A stretch of 64,000 bases of DNA from Kitasatospora terrestris (GTDB taxonomy: Bacteria; Actinomycetota; Actinomycetes; Streptomycetales; Streptomycetaceae): assembly GCF_039542905.1 (NCBI RefSeq), contig NZ_BAABIS010000001.1, forward strand, positions 5,828,001-5,892,000. Direction: 5' to 3'. Every line of letters begins with the position of its first letter. Position 1 is the first letter of the stretch. Of the stretch, positions 42,036 through 50,620 are shown in pieces. Under the pieces are notes generated by a model. The model searched no databases. It was not told the origin of the DNA and saw only the letters and a program-made list of their open reading frames with translations. Made by a program: the position numbers and the translations under genes.

Positions 42036-42716
42036 TCACTCCGTGTCGTCGTCGTCGGCGGCGGCGGTGGGGGCAGCTGTGGCGCGGTGGGCGGTGCCGG
42101 TGTCCAGGACGTGCCGGCGGGCCGCCGCGTGGGCGCCGGCCGGATCGCCGGCCCGGATCGCGGCGAGCAGCTCGCGGTGCTGGTCGTCGACCAGTCCGGT
42201 GCGGCCCGGCGGGGTCAGCGAGGTGCGGGTGGAGACCTGCAGCCGGTCCCACAGCCGGTCCAGGGTGTGCAGGGCGATCGGGTTGGCGGCCAGCTCGGCG
42301 ATCCGCCGGTGGAAGCGGCGGTTGAGCCGGACCGCCTCGGTGAGCCGGCCCTCGGCGGTGGCCCGGTGGGTGCGGTCGGCGAGCGCGTCCAGGTCGTCCA
42401 GGTCGGCGGGGGCGAGCCGGCCGGCGCGCTGCCGCTCGGCCGCGAGCTCGGCGGCCAGCCCCTCCAGCGCGGCCCGGACCCGGTAGCCGTGCCCCAGTGC
42501 CTCCGCGTCCAGGGCGACCACCCGGACACCCCGCCCGGCGGCCTCCACCAGCCCGTCGGCGGCGAGCGCCCGGAACGCCTCCCGGACCGGGGTGCGGCTC
42601 ATCTCCAGCGCGGCCGCGACCTCCAGCTCGGTCAGCCGGGCACCCGGCGGGTACCCGCCGTCCAGGATCAGCTCGCGCAGGCGGGCGTGCGCCGTCTCGG
42701 TCCGCATGGGCGCCAT
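42036..42716 (-). CDS. GntR-family regulator, FCD type
   Basis: This protein of about 226 residues has a GntR winged helix (about 5-70, PPGARLTELEVAAALEMSRTPVREAFRALAADG) and an FCD helical ligand domain with a probable metal site (conserved RFHRRIAELAANP, then QHRELLAAIRAGD). The start is uncertain: ATG at 42716 or 42707, with no clear ribosome site. A long GTG-led extension from 42755 would run through the palindrome and is rejected. It is upstream of OsmC in an operon, and an ATTGCATGCAAT palindrome overlaps its promoter, which suggests autoregulation. Confidence 0.78.
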   Translation of the reverse strand: MAPMRTETAHARLRELILDGGYPPGARLTELEVAAALEMSRTPVREAFRALAADGLVEAAGRGVRVVALDAEALGHGYRVRAALEGLAAELAAERQRAGRLAPADLDDLDALADRTHRATAEGRLTEAVRLNRRFHRRIAELAANPIALHTLDRLWDRLQVSTRTSLTPPGRTGLVDDQHRELLAAIRAGDPAGAHAAARRHVLDTGTAHRATAAPTAAADDDDTE

Positions 42717-42726
42717 CGTATGCACC

Positions 42727-42744
42727 GCATGCATTGCATGCAAT
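42727..42744. promoter_or_regulatory. FCD-type palindromic operator
   Basis: GCATGCATTGCATGC (42727-42741) and the perfect 12-bp palindrome ATTGCATGCAAT (42733-42744) overlap. They lie 11-28 bp before the regulator start, and 89 bp before the divergent membrane gene. Confidence 0.65.
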
Positions 42745-42832
42745 AAACACTCCACTATCCATTGGTTGACCCGGAGGAGGACCGGCTATATTCGCGCAGC
42801 CGACGAACCGTTCCGTACCAGGGGGAACCGCC

Positions 42833-44290
42833 ATGCTGCCCGACCCGGAGCCGACCCCGCCCGCGGAGCCGTCCCCCGCCCCACCTGCGGACCCGACCCC
42901 GGACCCGACCCCGGTCCCGTCGGCGGACCCGACCCCGGACCCGGCCCCTCCGGCCGACCCGACGCCCCCCGCGGCCGACTGGGCCGCGCCGGCGCCGTCG
43001 TTCCCCGAGCCGGCCCCGTCGCCGTTCGGCACGACCCCGCCCTCCCCGTACGACGCCTCCCCGTACGACGCCTACCCGCAGGCGCCCGCCCCGGCCCACC
43101 CCGGCGGCGCCCAGGCGTACCCGCCCTACCAGGTTGGCGGCCCCGGCACCCCGCCCCCGCCGCTGAACCCGTGGGCGGGCGGCCAGCCGCAGCCGTACCC
43201 GGGCTACCCCGGCTACCCGGGCGGTTGGCAGCAGCCCCTCGACCCGGGCTGGAGCGGCTTCGCGATCACCTCCTTCGTGATGGGCGTCTTCGGCTTCGCC
43301 TGCCTGCTCTTCCTCGGCGGCATCGGCTTCGGCATCGCCGCGCTCGGCGCGATCAAGCGCACCGGCCAGCGCGGCAAGGGCCTGGCGGTCGCGGGCCTCG
43401 TGCTGTCCTCGATCTGGGCGCTCCTGATCGCCGTCGGCCTCGGCATCGCGATCATCGAGGACGGCCGCGACCCGGACCCATTCGGGTCCTCGGCCCGGTC
43501 GGCGGGCCCGCAGAGCGCCTTCGACCTGGACACCGGCGAGTGCTTCGACCGCACCGGCACCAACGGCGTCTCGGTGGACGTCGTCCCGTGCAGCCAGCGG
43601 CACTACGGCGAGGTGTACTGGACCTACACCCTCAACGGCCCGGCCGACTACCCGGGTGACAGCTGGGTGACCTCCGACGCCGACCTGGAGTGCGACCGCA
43701 AGCAGGACGACTACGCCATGGACAGCTGGGCCGTCCCCTCCACCGTCGCCGTCCACTACTTCTACCCCGACAAGCGCAGTTGGAAGCGCACCAGCGGCAA
43801 CCGTGCGGTCTGCTTCTTCGTCGACGACAAGGGCCCGACCACCGGCTCGCTGCGCAACGACCGGCTGAACCTCAACTCCGAGCAGGTCGGCTACCTCTCG
43901 GCGGTCAACCCGTTCAACCGGGTCTGGGCCAACGGCCCCGACGAGGAGGAGGTCGCCGACGACCCCGACGGCTACCGCCGCTGGGCCGACAATGTCTCCG
44001 ACGCGGTCACCATCGAGATCGCCAAGCTCGAGGGGGTCAGCTGGAGCGCCTCCGCGAAGCAGCCGGTGGCCGACCTGGTCGCCGAGTGCCGCGAGATGAA
44101 GAAGCACCTGGAGGCCGCCCGCACGGCCAAGGACGCCGCCACCATCGAGGACGAACTGGTCGAGGCCGCCCGCCACGTCGGCGGCGCCAAGGCCAAGGCC
44201 GCCCGCGCCGCCCTCGGCCTCGCCACCACCGACCTCTACGACTCGGAGACCGCCCACCCCACCACCGGCGAGGCCCCCAAGCCCGCCTGA
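42833..44290 (+). CDS. DUF4190-like membrane protein with septum-formation-type domain
   Basis: This 485-residue protein begins with a long proline-rich cytoplasmic region (residues 1-135, in repeats of PDPTP, PADPT and YPGYPG). Two membrane segments follow (about 143-195), with an IKRTGQRGKGLAVAGLVLSSIW loop typical of DUF4190. The extracellular part (about 210-485) has conserved Cys residues (GECFDR, VPCSQRHYGEVYWTY, LECDRKQ, AVCFFVDDKGP) in the pattern of the septum-formation domain. Its long Ala/Lys-rich tail is predicted to be helical. The start follows a GGGGGAA site. It opens a three-gene run with the two unknown proteins below; the function is not known. Confidence 0.65.
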   Translation: MLPDPEPTPPAEPSPAPPADPTPDPTPVPSADPTPDPAPPADPTPPAADWAAPAPSFPEPAPSPFGTTPPSPYDASPYDAYPQAPAPAHPGGAQAYPPYQVGGPGTPPPPLNPWAGGQPQPYPGYPGYPGGWQQPLDPGWSGFAITSFVMGVFGFACLLFLGGIGFGIAALGAIKRTGQRGKGLAVAGLVLSSIWALLIAVGLGIAIIEDGRDPDPFGSSARSAGPQSAFDLDTGECFDRTGTNGVSVDVVPCSQRHYGEVYWTYTLNGPADYPGDSWVTSDADLECDRKQDDYAMDSWAVPSTVAVHYFYPDKRSWKRTSGNRAVCFFVDDKGPTTGSLRNDRLNLNSEQVGYLSAVNPFNRVWANGPDEEEVADDPDGYRRWADNVSDAVTIEIAKLEGVSWSASAKQPVADLVAECREMKKHLEAARTAKDAATIEDELVEAARHVGGAKAKAARAALGLATTDLYDSETAHPTTGEAPKPA

Positions 44291-44326
44291 CCGGACCGAC
44301 GGACTGTCACACGGGGGAGTGGTGAC

Positions 44327-45457
44327 GTGAACCGACTACCGGCCGCCGTGATCATCGGTGGAACCGTCCTCGCCCAGGCGGTGGGCCTGCTGGCGCTGCG
44401 CCCGCTGGTCGAGTTCAAGACCGGGCGGCCGCTCACCGATCCGGGTGGGCAGGCCGCGCTCCTCGGAATGAAGCTGGGTGGCTTCGACAGCTTGGACACC
44501 GGCCGCCCGGCCGGGTGGCTGCCGCAGGCGCTGTTCCTCGCGCTGTCCGCCGTGCTCGGCTACGCGGCCCTGCGCGCCGCACCGGACCTGCGGCCACGAC
44601 TGCGCACGGTCCTCGCACTGACGGCGGCGGTCCTGCTCGCCGCCGGGGCGGCCGACCTGCTGCGGGTCGCGCTGGAACCGAGCGTGACGTCGTCGCCGGC
44701 GGAGCGGTTCGAGAGGATGGGCCTCGACCTGGGCCGGGTACCGGCGGCGCCGCTGGCCTTCGCGCTGGTCACCTGCTGGCTCGCGGTGCCTTCGTACCTC
44801 CTGGTGTGGCTGATGAGCCGTCACCGGACGGTCCGTGAGGTGCTGGCGTCCCTGGGGCAGCGGGTGGACGACGCGCCACGGGTGCCCGCTGCGTCCTGGC
44901 GCGACCGCCGCGACGCGGTCAGTGCCGCGCTGCTGCCCGTCCTGCTGCTGGGCCTGCTGGGCGGCCGCCTCCTGCAGCACGGCGAGGTACGGCGGATGGA
45001 CCACACGTCGGTCACCTTCGACCCCGACCTGTGGAGACCGTACCTCCCTCCGCCGTGGATCGGGCGGCTGGCCGGGGTCCTCTACCCGGCGCTGCGCCTG
45101 CGGCCGCTGCGCACCGAGACCACCGCCGGGTGGCTCGCCACCCTCGGCGTCTTCGCGGTCCTGCTCCTGCTGCTCGCCGTCGGATTGGGCCTGATCGCCG
45201 CCCGGGTGGACGGGCTGACACTCGCGCGGCTGATCCTGGAGTGCTGGGGCGTGACCGTCCTGGCGTCCCTCGCCGCCGCGGCCGCGGAAGTCTGGGTGTT
45301 CGGTCCGCTCACTCCGATCGTCTGGTCGCACGAGCTCTCAGCCTTCGAGGTGGCGGGCAGCCGGGCGCTGCGGTTCGGCACGGTCTGGGGATGGGCTCCC
45401 GGCCTGGCCCTCGCGGGCATGACGGCGGTGCTCCGGCGCCGCCGGTACGGTACGTAG
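44327..45457 (+). CDS. Polytopic membrane protein of unknown function
   Basis: I do not recognise this 376-residue protein. It has about seven or eight hydrophobic segments (roughly at 7-24, 65-83, 93-112, 143-162, 195-212, 270-292, 305-325 and 350-365). An amphipathic cytoplasmic loop (168-195) is rich in Arg and Asp. The start GTG at 44327 has GGGGGAG upstream. It lies 36 bp after the DUF4190-like gene and 27 bp before the next unknown, so a shared transcript is likely. No catalytic motif, signature loop or signal is visible. Confidence 0.55.
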   Translation: MNRLPAAVIIGGTVLAQAVGLLALRPLVEFKTGRPLTDPGGQAALLGMKLGGFDSLDTGRPAGWLPQALFLALSAVLGYAALRAAPDLRPRLRTVLALTAAVLLAAGAADLLRVALEPSVTSSPAERFERMGLDLGRVPAAPLAFALVTCWLAVPSYLLVWLMSRHRTVREVLASLGQRVDDAPRVPAASWRDRRDAVSAALLPVLLLGLLGGRLLQHGEVRRMDHTSVTFDPDLWRPYLPPPWIGRLAGVLYPALRLRPLRTETTAGWLATLGVFAVLLLLLAVGLGLIAARVDGLTLARLILECWGVTVLASLAAAAAEVWVFGPLTPIVWSHELSAFEVAGSRALRFGTVWGWAPGLALAGMTAVLRRRRYGT

Positions 45458-45484
45458 CCGGAGGACGACACGGAGGACGGGGAC

Positions 45485-46531
45485 ATGGGGGCGGAACGGT
45501 TGCGCAGGCTCGGGGAGCGCGCGTCGAGGCGGCGGAGCACGTCTGGCGGCGAGCCGGTGGAGGAGAGCGGGAGCGCCTCGGCACCCGCTCCGGAGGAGAG
45601 CGCGGCGGCCGTCGGGGCCCCCGCCGAGACGGAGGCGGCCGAGCCCTCCGAGCACGCCGGGGCGGGCCGTTGGATGCGGGCCGCCAGGAGCCCGGTGAGC
45701 TGGGTCGCCGGCGTCGTCCTCGCCGCGGCGGCGGTGACCTTCCAGGACACGCTGGTCGACACCGCGAAGACCGTCCTGTCGCTCGACAGCCTGCCCGACC
45801 GGATCTCGCCGCAGAACGCGATCCAGGTCGTCGAGGTCAGGAACGTCCGAGACCTCGGTGAGTTCCTGTCTCGCCACGACCCGGACGGGCAACTGGCGGC
45901 GTCATTCAGAACCGGCGCCGTGCAGCGCTCGGCCGATGTGGTCGACGTGGGGCGCTCGGAATGGATGATCACGCTCAGGGGCCGGGCCAGCCAGCAGGTG
46001 CGGATCACGGACATCGTTCCTGAGTTCGAGGCCGAGGGCTGTACGGCGCCGCTGCCCGGCAGCCTGATCGTTGCGCACCCGCAGGGTGGCGAGGATGTGA
46101 TCACGCTGGACACGGTGATCGATTCCCCGGCACCCAAGCTGACCGTGAGCGCTCCGGGCGCCGACGGGAAGCCGGCGCAGCCGTTCTTCACGGGTGCCGA
46201 GGCCAAGGTCATCACGCTCGACCGCAACGAGAGCGTGGCGTTCCTGATCACGGCCACCGCGAGCCGTTCGTACTGCCAGTGGCGCTACCGCGTCCACTAC
46301 CAGGTCAACGGCGGCACAGCGGAGACGGTGATCAGCCGACCGGGCGGCAAGCCGTTCGAACTGACCGCCCGGCTGCCGGACGTGTCCGGGTACCAGTACG
46401 TCCACCTGTCGCCCGTCAACTGCGACTCCCAGGGCTGGCGCACGGTCACCGGCGCCGGGTACGCGGGCATCAACACGCCGGGCGGCCTGAAGTGTCCGAT
46501 CAAGCCAGTCCTCTACGGCGAGCCCTCATAG
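45485..46531 (+). CDS. Single-pass membrane protein with extracellular domain, unknown function
   Basis: This 348-residue protein has an acidic, Ala/Pro-rich cytoplasmic N-terminus (1-58), one membrane segment (about 72-87) and an extracellular domain of about 250 residues. The domain includes four Cys residues in the pattern EGCTAPL, SYCQWRYRVH, VNCDSQGW and LKCPIKP. They could form two disulfide bonds. The codon use is somewhat less GC-rich at third positions than that of its neighbours. The ATG follows GGAGG by 8-9 nt. The 3' end overlaps cobB by 19 bp (convergent). No family is recognised. Confidence 0.55.
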   Translation: MGAERLRRLGERASRRRSTSGGEPVEESGSASAPAPEESAAAVGAPAETEAAEPSEHAGAGRWMRAARSPVSWVAGVVLAAAAVTFQDTLVDTAKTVLSLDSLPDRISPQNAIQVVEVRNVRDLGEFLSRHDPDGQLAASFRTGAVQRSADVVDVGRSEWMITLRGRASQQVRITDIVPEFEAEGCTAPLPGSLIVAHPQGGEDVITLDTVIDSPAPKLTVSAPGADGKPAQPFFTGAEAKVITLDRNESVAFLITATASRSYCQWRYRVHYQVNGGTAETVISRPGGKPFELTARLPDVSGYQYVHLSPVNCDSQGWRTVTGAGYAGINTPGGLKCPIKPVLYGEPS

Positions 46532-47898
46532 CCTCCCGCCGCTGCTCGGACGAGGCGGGTGGCGGTGTGGGGGGTGCCGGCCCAGTGGAGGTGGAGGTAG
46601 GAGGCGTGGACGGCGCCCTGGGTGAAGCCCTCGGTGACGGGGCCGGTGGGGGTGCGCCAGCCCCAGGCGGGGTGGTCGCCGGCGCCGGGGTCGGTGACGG
46701 TGCGGTGGAACTCGTGGCCGCGCACCCGGGTGCCGGTGGCGGCGAGCGGGCTGTCGGCGAGGGCGACGGCCTCGCGGTAGCCGAGGGTGAGCCGGCCGCT
46801 CATCCGGGCCGTGGTGTCGAGCACGCCGCACATCGGCTTTCCGTCCAACTCCTGTCCCAGGTAGAGGAGTCCGGCGCATTCGGCGACCACCGGCGCGCCG
46901 GAGCGGGCGAGTTCGGCGATGGCGGCGCGCAGGGGCGCGTTCTCGCTGAGTTCACCGACGTAGAGCTCGGGGAAGCCGCCGCCGATCACCAACGCCGCGG
47001 TTTCGGCGGGCAGTTCGGTGTCGCGCAGCGGGTCGAAGGTGACGACGTCGGCGCCGGCGGCGGTGAGCAGTTCGGCGTTCTCGGCGTAGGAGAAGGAGAA
47101 CGCCGCGCCGCCGGCGAGGGCGATCCGGGGCCGGGGGCCGGTGGGCGGTTCGACCTCGGCGGCCGGGTCCCATGGCTGGGCGGCCAGTGGTGGCGCGGTG
47201 CGGGCGAGGGCGAGGACGGCGTCCAGGTCGACGGAGGCGGCGATGAGTTCGCCCATGTCGGAAACGGCGCGGAGGGCTTCGGCGGAGCGTTCGACGGCGG
47301 GGATCAGGCCGAGGTGGCGGGAGGGGGTGGCGACCTGTTCGGCGCGGCGGACGGCGCCGAGCACGGGGACTCCGGAGCCTTCTTCCAGGGCTTCGCGCAG
47401 CAGGTGTTCGTGCCGGTCGGAGGCGACCCGGTTGAGGATGACGCCGGCGATCCGCACCTCCGGGTCCCAGGAGGCGAAGCCGTGGACGAGGGCGGCGACC
47501 GAGCGGGACTGCGAGGAGGCGTCGACGACCAGCACCACGGGGGCCCTGAGCAGCTTGGCGACCTGTGCGGTGGACGCCAACTCGCCCTGTCCGGCGGCTC
47601 CGTCGTACAGGCCCATGACCCCTTCGACCACGGCGACGTCGGCGCCCGCGGCGCCGTGCAGGAAGAGCGGGGCGATCCGCTCGGTCCCGCACATGTAGGC
47701 GTCGAGGTTGCGGCCGGGCCGGCCGGCGGCCAGCGCGTGGTAGCCGGGGTCGATGTAGTCCGGGCCGACCTTGTGCGGCGAGACCTCCAGTCCGCGCGAA
47801 CGGAGGGCCGCCATCAGGCCGGTGGCGACGGTGGTCTTGCCCGCGCCGGAGGAGGGCGCGGCGATCACGAGGCGGGGGATGCTGCTCAACGGGTTCAA
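46513..47898 (-). CDS. cobB: Cobyrinate a,c-diamide synthase
   Basis: This 461-residue enzyme amidates the a and c side chains of cobyrinic acid using glutamine and ATP. It has the P-loop APSSGAGKTT at the N-terminus, GPDYIDPGYH, the Mg-binding EGVMGLYDG, and a C-terminal glutamine-amidotransferase domain with the catalytic Cys in VAECAGLLYLG and a His in RGHEFHRT. The start is a TTG at 47898, 4 bp after the cobO stop, with no strong ribosome site. It ends the B12 operon and is convergent with the unknown membrane gene. Confidence 0.93.
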   Translation of the reverse strand: MNPLSSIPRLVIAAPSSGAGKTTVATGLMAALRSRGLEVSPHKVGPDYIDPGYHALAAGRPGRNLDAYMCGTERIAPLFLHGAAGADVAVVEGVMGLYDGAAGQGELASTAQVAKLLRAPVVLVVDASSQSRSVAALVHGFASWDPEVRIAGVILNRVASDRHEHLLREALEEGSGVPVLGAVRRAEQVATPSRHLGLIPAVERSAEALRAVSDMGELIAASVDLDAVLALARTAPPLAAQPWDPAAEVEPPTGPRPRIALAGGAAFSFSYAENAELLTAAGADVVTFDPLRDTELPAETAALVIGGGFPELYVGELSENAPLRAAIAELARSGAPVVAECAGLLYLGQELDGKPMCGVLDTTARMSGRLTLGYREAVALADSPLAATGTRVRGHEFHRTVTDPGAGDHPAWGWRTPTGPVTEGFTQGAVHASYLHLHWAGTPHTATRLVRAAAGGYEGSP

Positions 47899-47902
47899 CG
47901 AA

Positions 47903-48508
47903 CTACCACTCGATACCGCGCTGGCCCTTGCGGCCGGCGTCCATGGGGTGCTTGACCTTGGTCATCTCGGTGACCAGGTCGGCGTAGTCGGTGAGCGCCT
48001 CGGGCGCGTACCGGCCGGTGATCACCACGTGCTGGCTGCCGGGGCGGTCCTTGAGGACGGCGACCACCTCGTCGGCGTCGATCCACCCCCAGTGCATCGG
48101 GTAGGTGAACTCGTCGAGCACGTAGAAGCGGTAGGTCTCGGCGGCGAGGTCGCGCTTGACCTGCTCCCAGCCCTCCTTGGCGGCTTCCTCGCTGGACATC
48201 TCGGCCTCGCTGGTGCGCTGGATCCAGGACCAGCCGGAGCCCATCTTGTGCCAGTCGACGGTGCCGCCCTCGCCGGAGGCGCCGAGCACGCGCAGCGCGT
48301 TCTCCTCGCCGACCTTCCACTTGGCGGACTTGACGAACTGGAACACCCCGACCGGCCAGCCCTGGTTCCAGGCCCGCAGCGCCATCCCGAAGGCGGCGGT
48401 GGACTTGCCCTTGCCGGGGCCGGTGTGCACGGCGGTGATCGGCAGCGTGCGGCGCTGGCGGGTCGTCAGGCCGTCGTCGGGGACGTTCTCGGCAACACCC
48501 TTGGGCAT
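47903..48508 (-). CDS. cobO: Cob(I)yrinic acid a,c-diamide adenosyltransferase
   Basis: This 201-residue enzyme transfers the 5'-deoxyadenosyl group of ATP to the cobalt of cobyrinic acid diamide. Walker A is HTGPGKGKSTAAFG, and the family segments WNQGWPVGVFQFVKSAKWKVGEE, DWHKMGSGWSW and LDEFTYPMHWGWID follow. It is the CobO/BtuR (CobA) type. The ATG at 48508 lies 6 bp after the chelatase stop. It is a mid-operon gene under riboswitch control. Confidence 0.94.
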   Translation of the reverse strand: MPKGVAENVPDDGLTTRQRRTLPITAVHTGPGKGKSTAAFGMALRAWNQGWPVGVFQFVKSAKWKVGEENALRVLGASGEGGTVDWHKMGSGWSWIQRTSEAEMSSEEAAKEGWEQVKRDLAAETYRFYVLDEFTYPMHWGWIDADEVVAVLKDRPGSQHVVITGRYAPEALTDYADLVTEMTKVKHPMDAGRKGQRGIEW

Positions 48509-48514
48509 AGCGGA

Positions 48515-50620
48515 TCAGGCCGCCTTTCGCGGAGCGGAGGAGTGGGAGGAGGCGGAGCGGGAGTCGCGGACGAGCGAGGCGACGCCCTCGGCGCGCAGCT
48601 CGTCCAGGGTGACGGCGGTGGCGCCGAGGTGGCCGGCCAGGGTGCGGGCGAGGCCGAGCCGGACCGGGCCGGACTCGCAGTCCAGCACCACGGAGGCGAT
48701 GCCCTGGGCGGCGAGCAGCCCGGCCGCCCGCTGGGACTGCGCGAGGGCGTCGCGGCCGCCGGTGGCCCGGCCGTCGGTGACGACGACCAGCAGCGGGCGG
48801 CGGTTCGGGTCGCGCATCCGCTCGATCCGCAGCACCTCGTGGGCGCGCAGCAGCCCGGCGGCGAGCGGGGTGCGCCCGCCGGTGGGCAGCTGTTCCAGGC
48901 GGGCGGCGCCGACCTCCACCGAGGAGGTGGGCGGGAGCGCCAGGTCGGCGCCGGTGCCGCGGAAGGTCACCATGCCGATCTTGTCGCGGCGCTGGTAGGC
49001 GTCCATCAGCAGGGAGAGCACGGCGCCCTTGACGGCGGTCATCCGCTGCCGGGCCGCCATCGAGCCGGAGGCGTCCACCACGAACAGCACCAGGTTGGAC
49101 TCCCGGCCCCGCCGCACCTGCTCGCGGAAGTCGTCCTTGTGCAGCACCAGGGCCCGGGCGTCGCGTCCGCGCGCCACCTGGTGCGGGGCGGCGGCCTGCA
49201 GGGTGGCGGCCAGGTGCAGCCGGGCGAGCCGGCCCTGCGGGCGGCGGGCGCGGATGGTGTGCCCGGCGTCCGTCTCGGCGGGGGAGCGGCGGCCCTGCGC
49301 GCCGCGTCCGGTGCCGTCGACCTTGAACAGCCGGGTCCGGTACGGGTCGCCGGCGCCGACCGGGGCGGTCTCCTTCGGCCCGGGGCCGGGGCCCTGCGGC
49401 GGCACGGCGTCCCCGGGCGCGGTGGGCTCGGCGGGCGCGGTCGGGTCGGCGGGTGCGGTCGGGTCGGGCGCGGCGGAGCCGTCCGGGGCGTCCGCGGGCT
49501 CGGGCGCGCCGCCGTCCGGGCCGCCGCCGTCCGGGCCGGGGCCGCCGTCGCCGGGCCCGTCGTCCTCGGGGCCCTCGTCGGGGTCCTTGTCCGGGGCCTC
49601 CGGCTCGGGGGCGTGCTCGGCGAGCGTCCGGTCGAGCTGCTCCTCGTCCAGGCCGGGCGCGTCGAAGGGGTTGCGCCGCCGCCGGTGCGGCAGCGCCAGC
49701 TGCGCGGCCTTGCGGACGTCCTCCTCCAGCACCTCGGTGCGGCCCGCCCAGGCGGCCAGCGCGACGGCGGTGCGGGCCATCACGATGTCCGCACGCAGCC
49801 CGTCCACCTCGAACGCGGCGCACACCGCGGTGATCTGCCGCAGCGCGCCGTCGGTCAGCTCGACCGAGGGCAGCAGCGCGCGGGCCGCGGTGATCCGCTC
49901 CGCCAGCTCCCGCTCCTCCACCGCGAACCGCGCGGCGAAGCCGGCCGGGTCGGCGTCGTAGGCGAGCCGGCGGCGGACCACCTCGGCGCGCTCGGCGGCG
50001 TCCCGGGTGGCGGCGATCTCCACGGTGAGGCCGAAGCGGTCGAGCAGCTGCGGCCGCAGCTCGCCCTCCTCCGGGTTCATCGTGCCGACCAGCAGGAAGC
50101 GGGCCGCGTGCCGCACCGAGACGCCCTCGCGCTCGACGTACGAGCGGCCCATCGCGGCCGCGTCCAGCAGCAGGTCGACCAGGTGGTCCTGGAGCAGGTT
50201 GACCTCGTCGATGTACAGCACGCCGCGGTGCGCCTTGGCCAGCAGGCCGGGCTCGTACGCCTTGACGCCCTCGGCGAGCGCGCGCTCCAGGTCGAGGGAG
50301 CCGACCACGCGGTCCTCGGAGACGCCGACCGGCAGTTCGACCAGCTGGGCGGGCCGCAGGTCGGCGGCGGCCGCGTCGTGCGGGCCGTCGGGGCACTGCG
50401 GGTCGGGCGCGGCGGGGTCGCAGGCGAAGCGGCAGCCGGGCACGGTGGCGATCTCCGGCAGCAGGCCGGCCAGCGCGCGCACCATGGTGGACTTCGCGGT
50501 GCCCTTCTCGCCGCGCACCAGCACGCCGCCGACGGCGGGGGAGACGGCGTTGAGCAGCAGGCCCAGCCGCAGGTCGGACATTCCGACGATCGCGGTGAAC
50601 GGGTAACGGACGTCGGTCAC
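48515..50620 (-). CDS. Putative cobaltochelatase, ChlI/ChlD-fused subunit
   Basis: This 701-residue protein joins the AAA+ and vWA halves of a magnesium/cobalt chelatase. The AAA+ domain has GEKGTAKSTMVRAL (Walker A) and GVLYIDEVNLL (Walker B). A Pro/Asp-rich linker spans roughly 360-450, and the vWA domain has the MIDAS sequence VVDASGSMAARQ. In streptomycetes such a protein works with CobN to insert cobalt into hydrogenobyrinate diamide. CobN is not in the window. The start is the GTG at 50620, overlapping the cobQ stop as GTGA. A longer frame to 51784 lies antiparallel over cobQ and is rejected. Confidence 0.88.
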   Translation of the reverse strand: MTDVRYPFTAIVGMSDLRLGLLLNAVSPAVGGVLVRGEKGTAKSTMVRALAGLLPEIATVPGCRFACDPAAPDPQCPDGPHDAAAADLRPAQLVELPVGVSEDRVVGSLDLERALAEGVKAYEPGLLAKAHRGVLYIDEVNLLQDHLVDLLLDAAAMGRSYVEREGVSVRHAARFLLVGTMNPEEGELRPQLLDRFGLTVEIAATRDAAERAEVVRRRLAYDADPAGFAARFAVEERELAERITAARALLPSVELTDGALRQITAVCAAFEVDGLRADIVMARTAVALAAWAGRTEVLEEDVRKAAQLALPHRRRRNPFDAPGLDEEQLDRTLAEHAPEPEAPDKDPDEGPEDDGPGDGGPGPDGGGPDGGAPEPADAPDGSAAPDPTAPADPTAPAEPTAPGDAVPPQGPGPGPKETAPVGAGDPYRTRLFKVDGTGRGAQGRRSPAETDAGHTIRARRPQGRLARLHLAATLQAAAPHQVARGRDARALVLHKDDFREQVRRGRESNLVLFVVDASGSMAARQRMTAVKGAVLSLLMDAYQRRDKIGMVTFRGTGADLALPPTSSVEVGAARLEQLPTGGRTPLAAGLLRAHEVLRIERMRDPNRRPLLVVVTDGRATGGRDALAQSQRAAGLLAAQGIASVVLDCESGPVRLGLARTLAGHLGATAVTLDELRAEGVASLVRDSRSASSHSSAPRKAA

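Noticed and set aside
42838..42965. Proline-rich repeat as a mobile or CRISPR-like repeat
   Set aside because: The repeated bases encode PDPTP units of the DUF4190-like protein, a normal low-complexity coding stretch.
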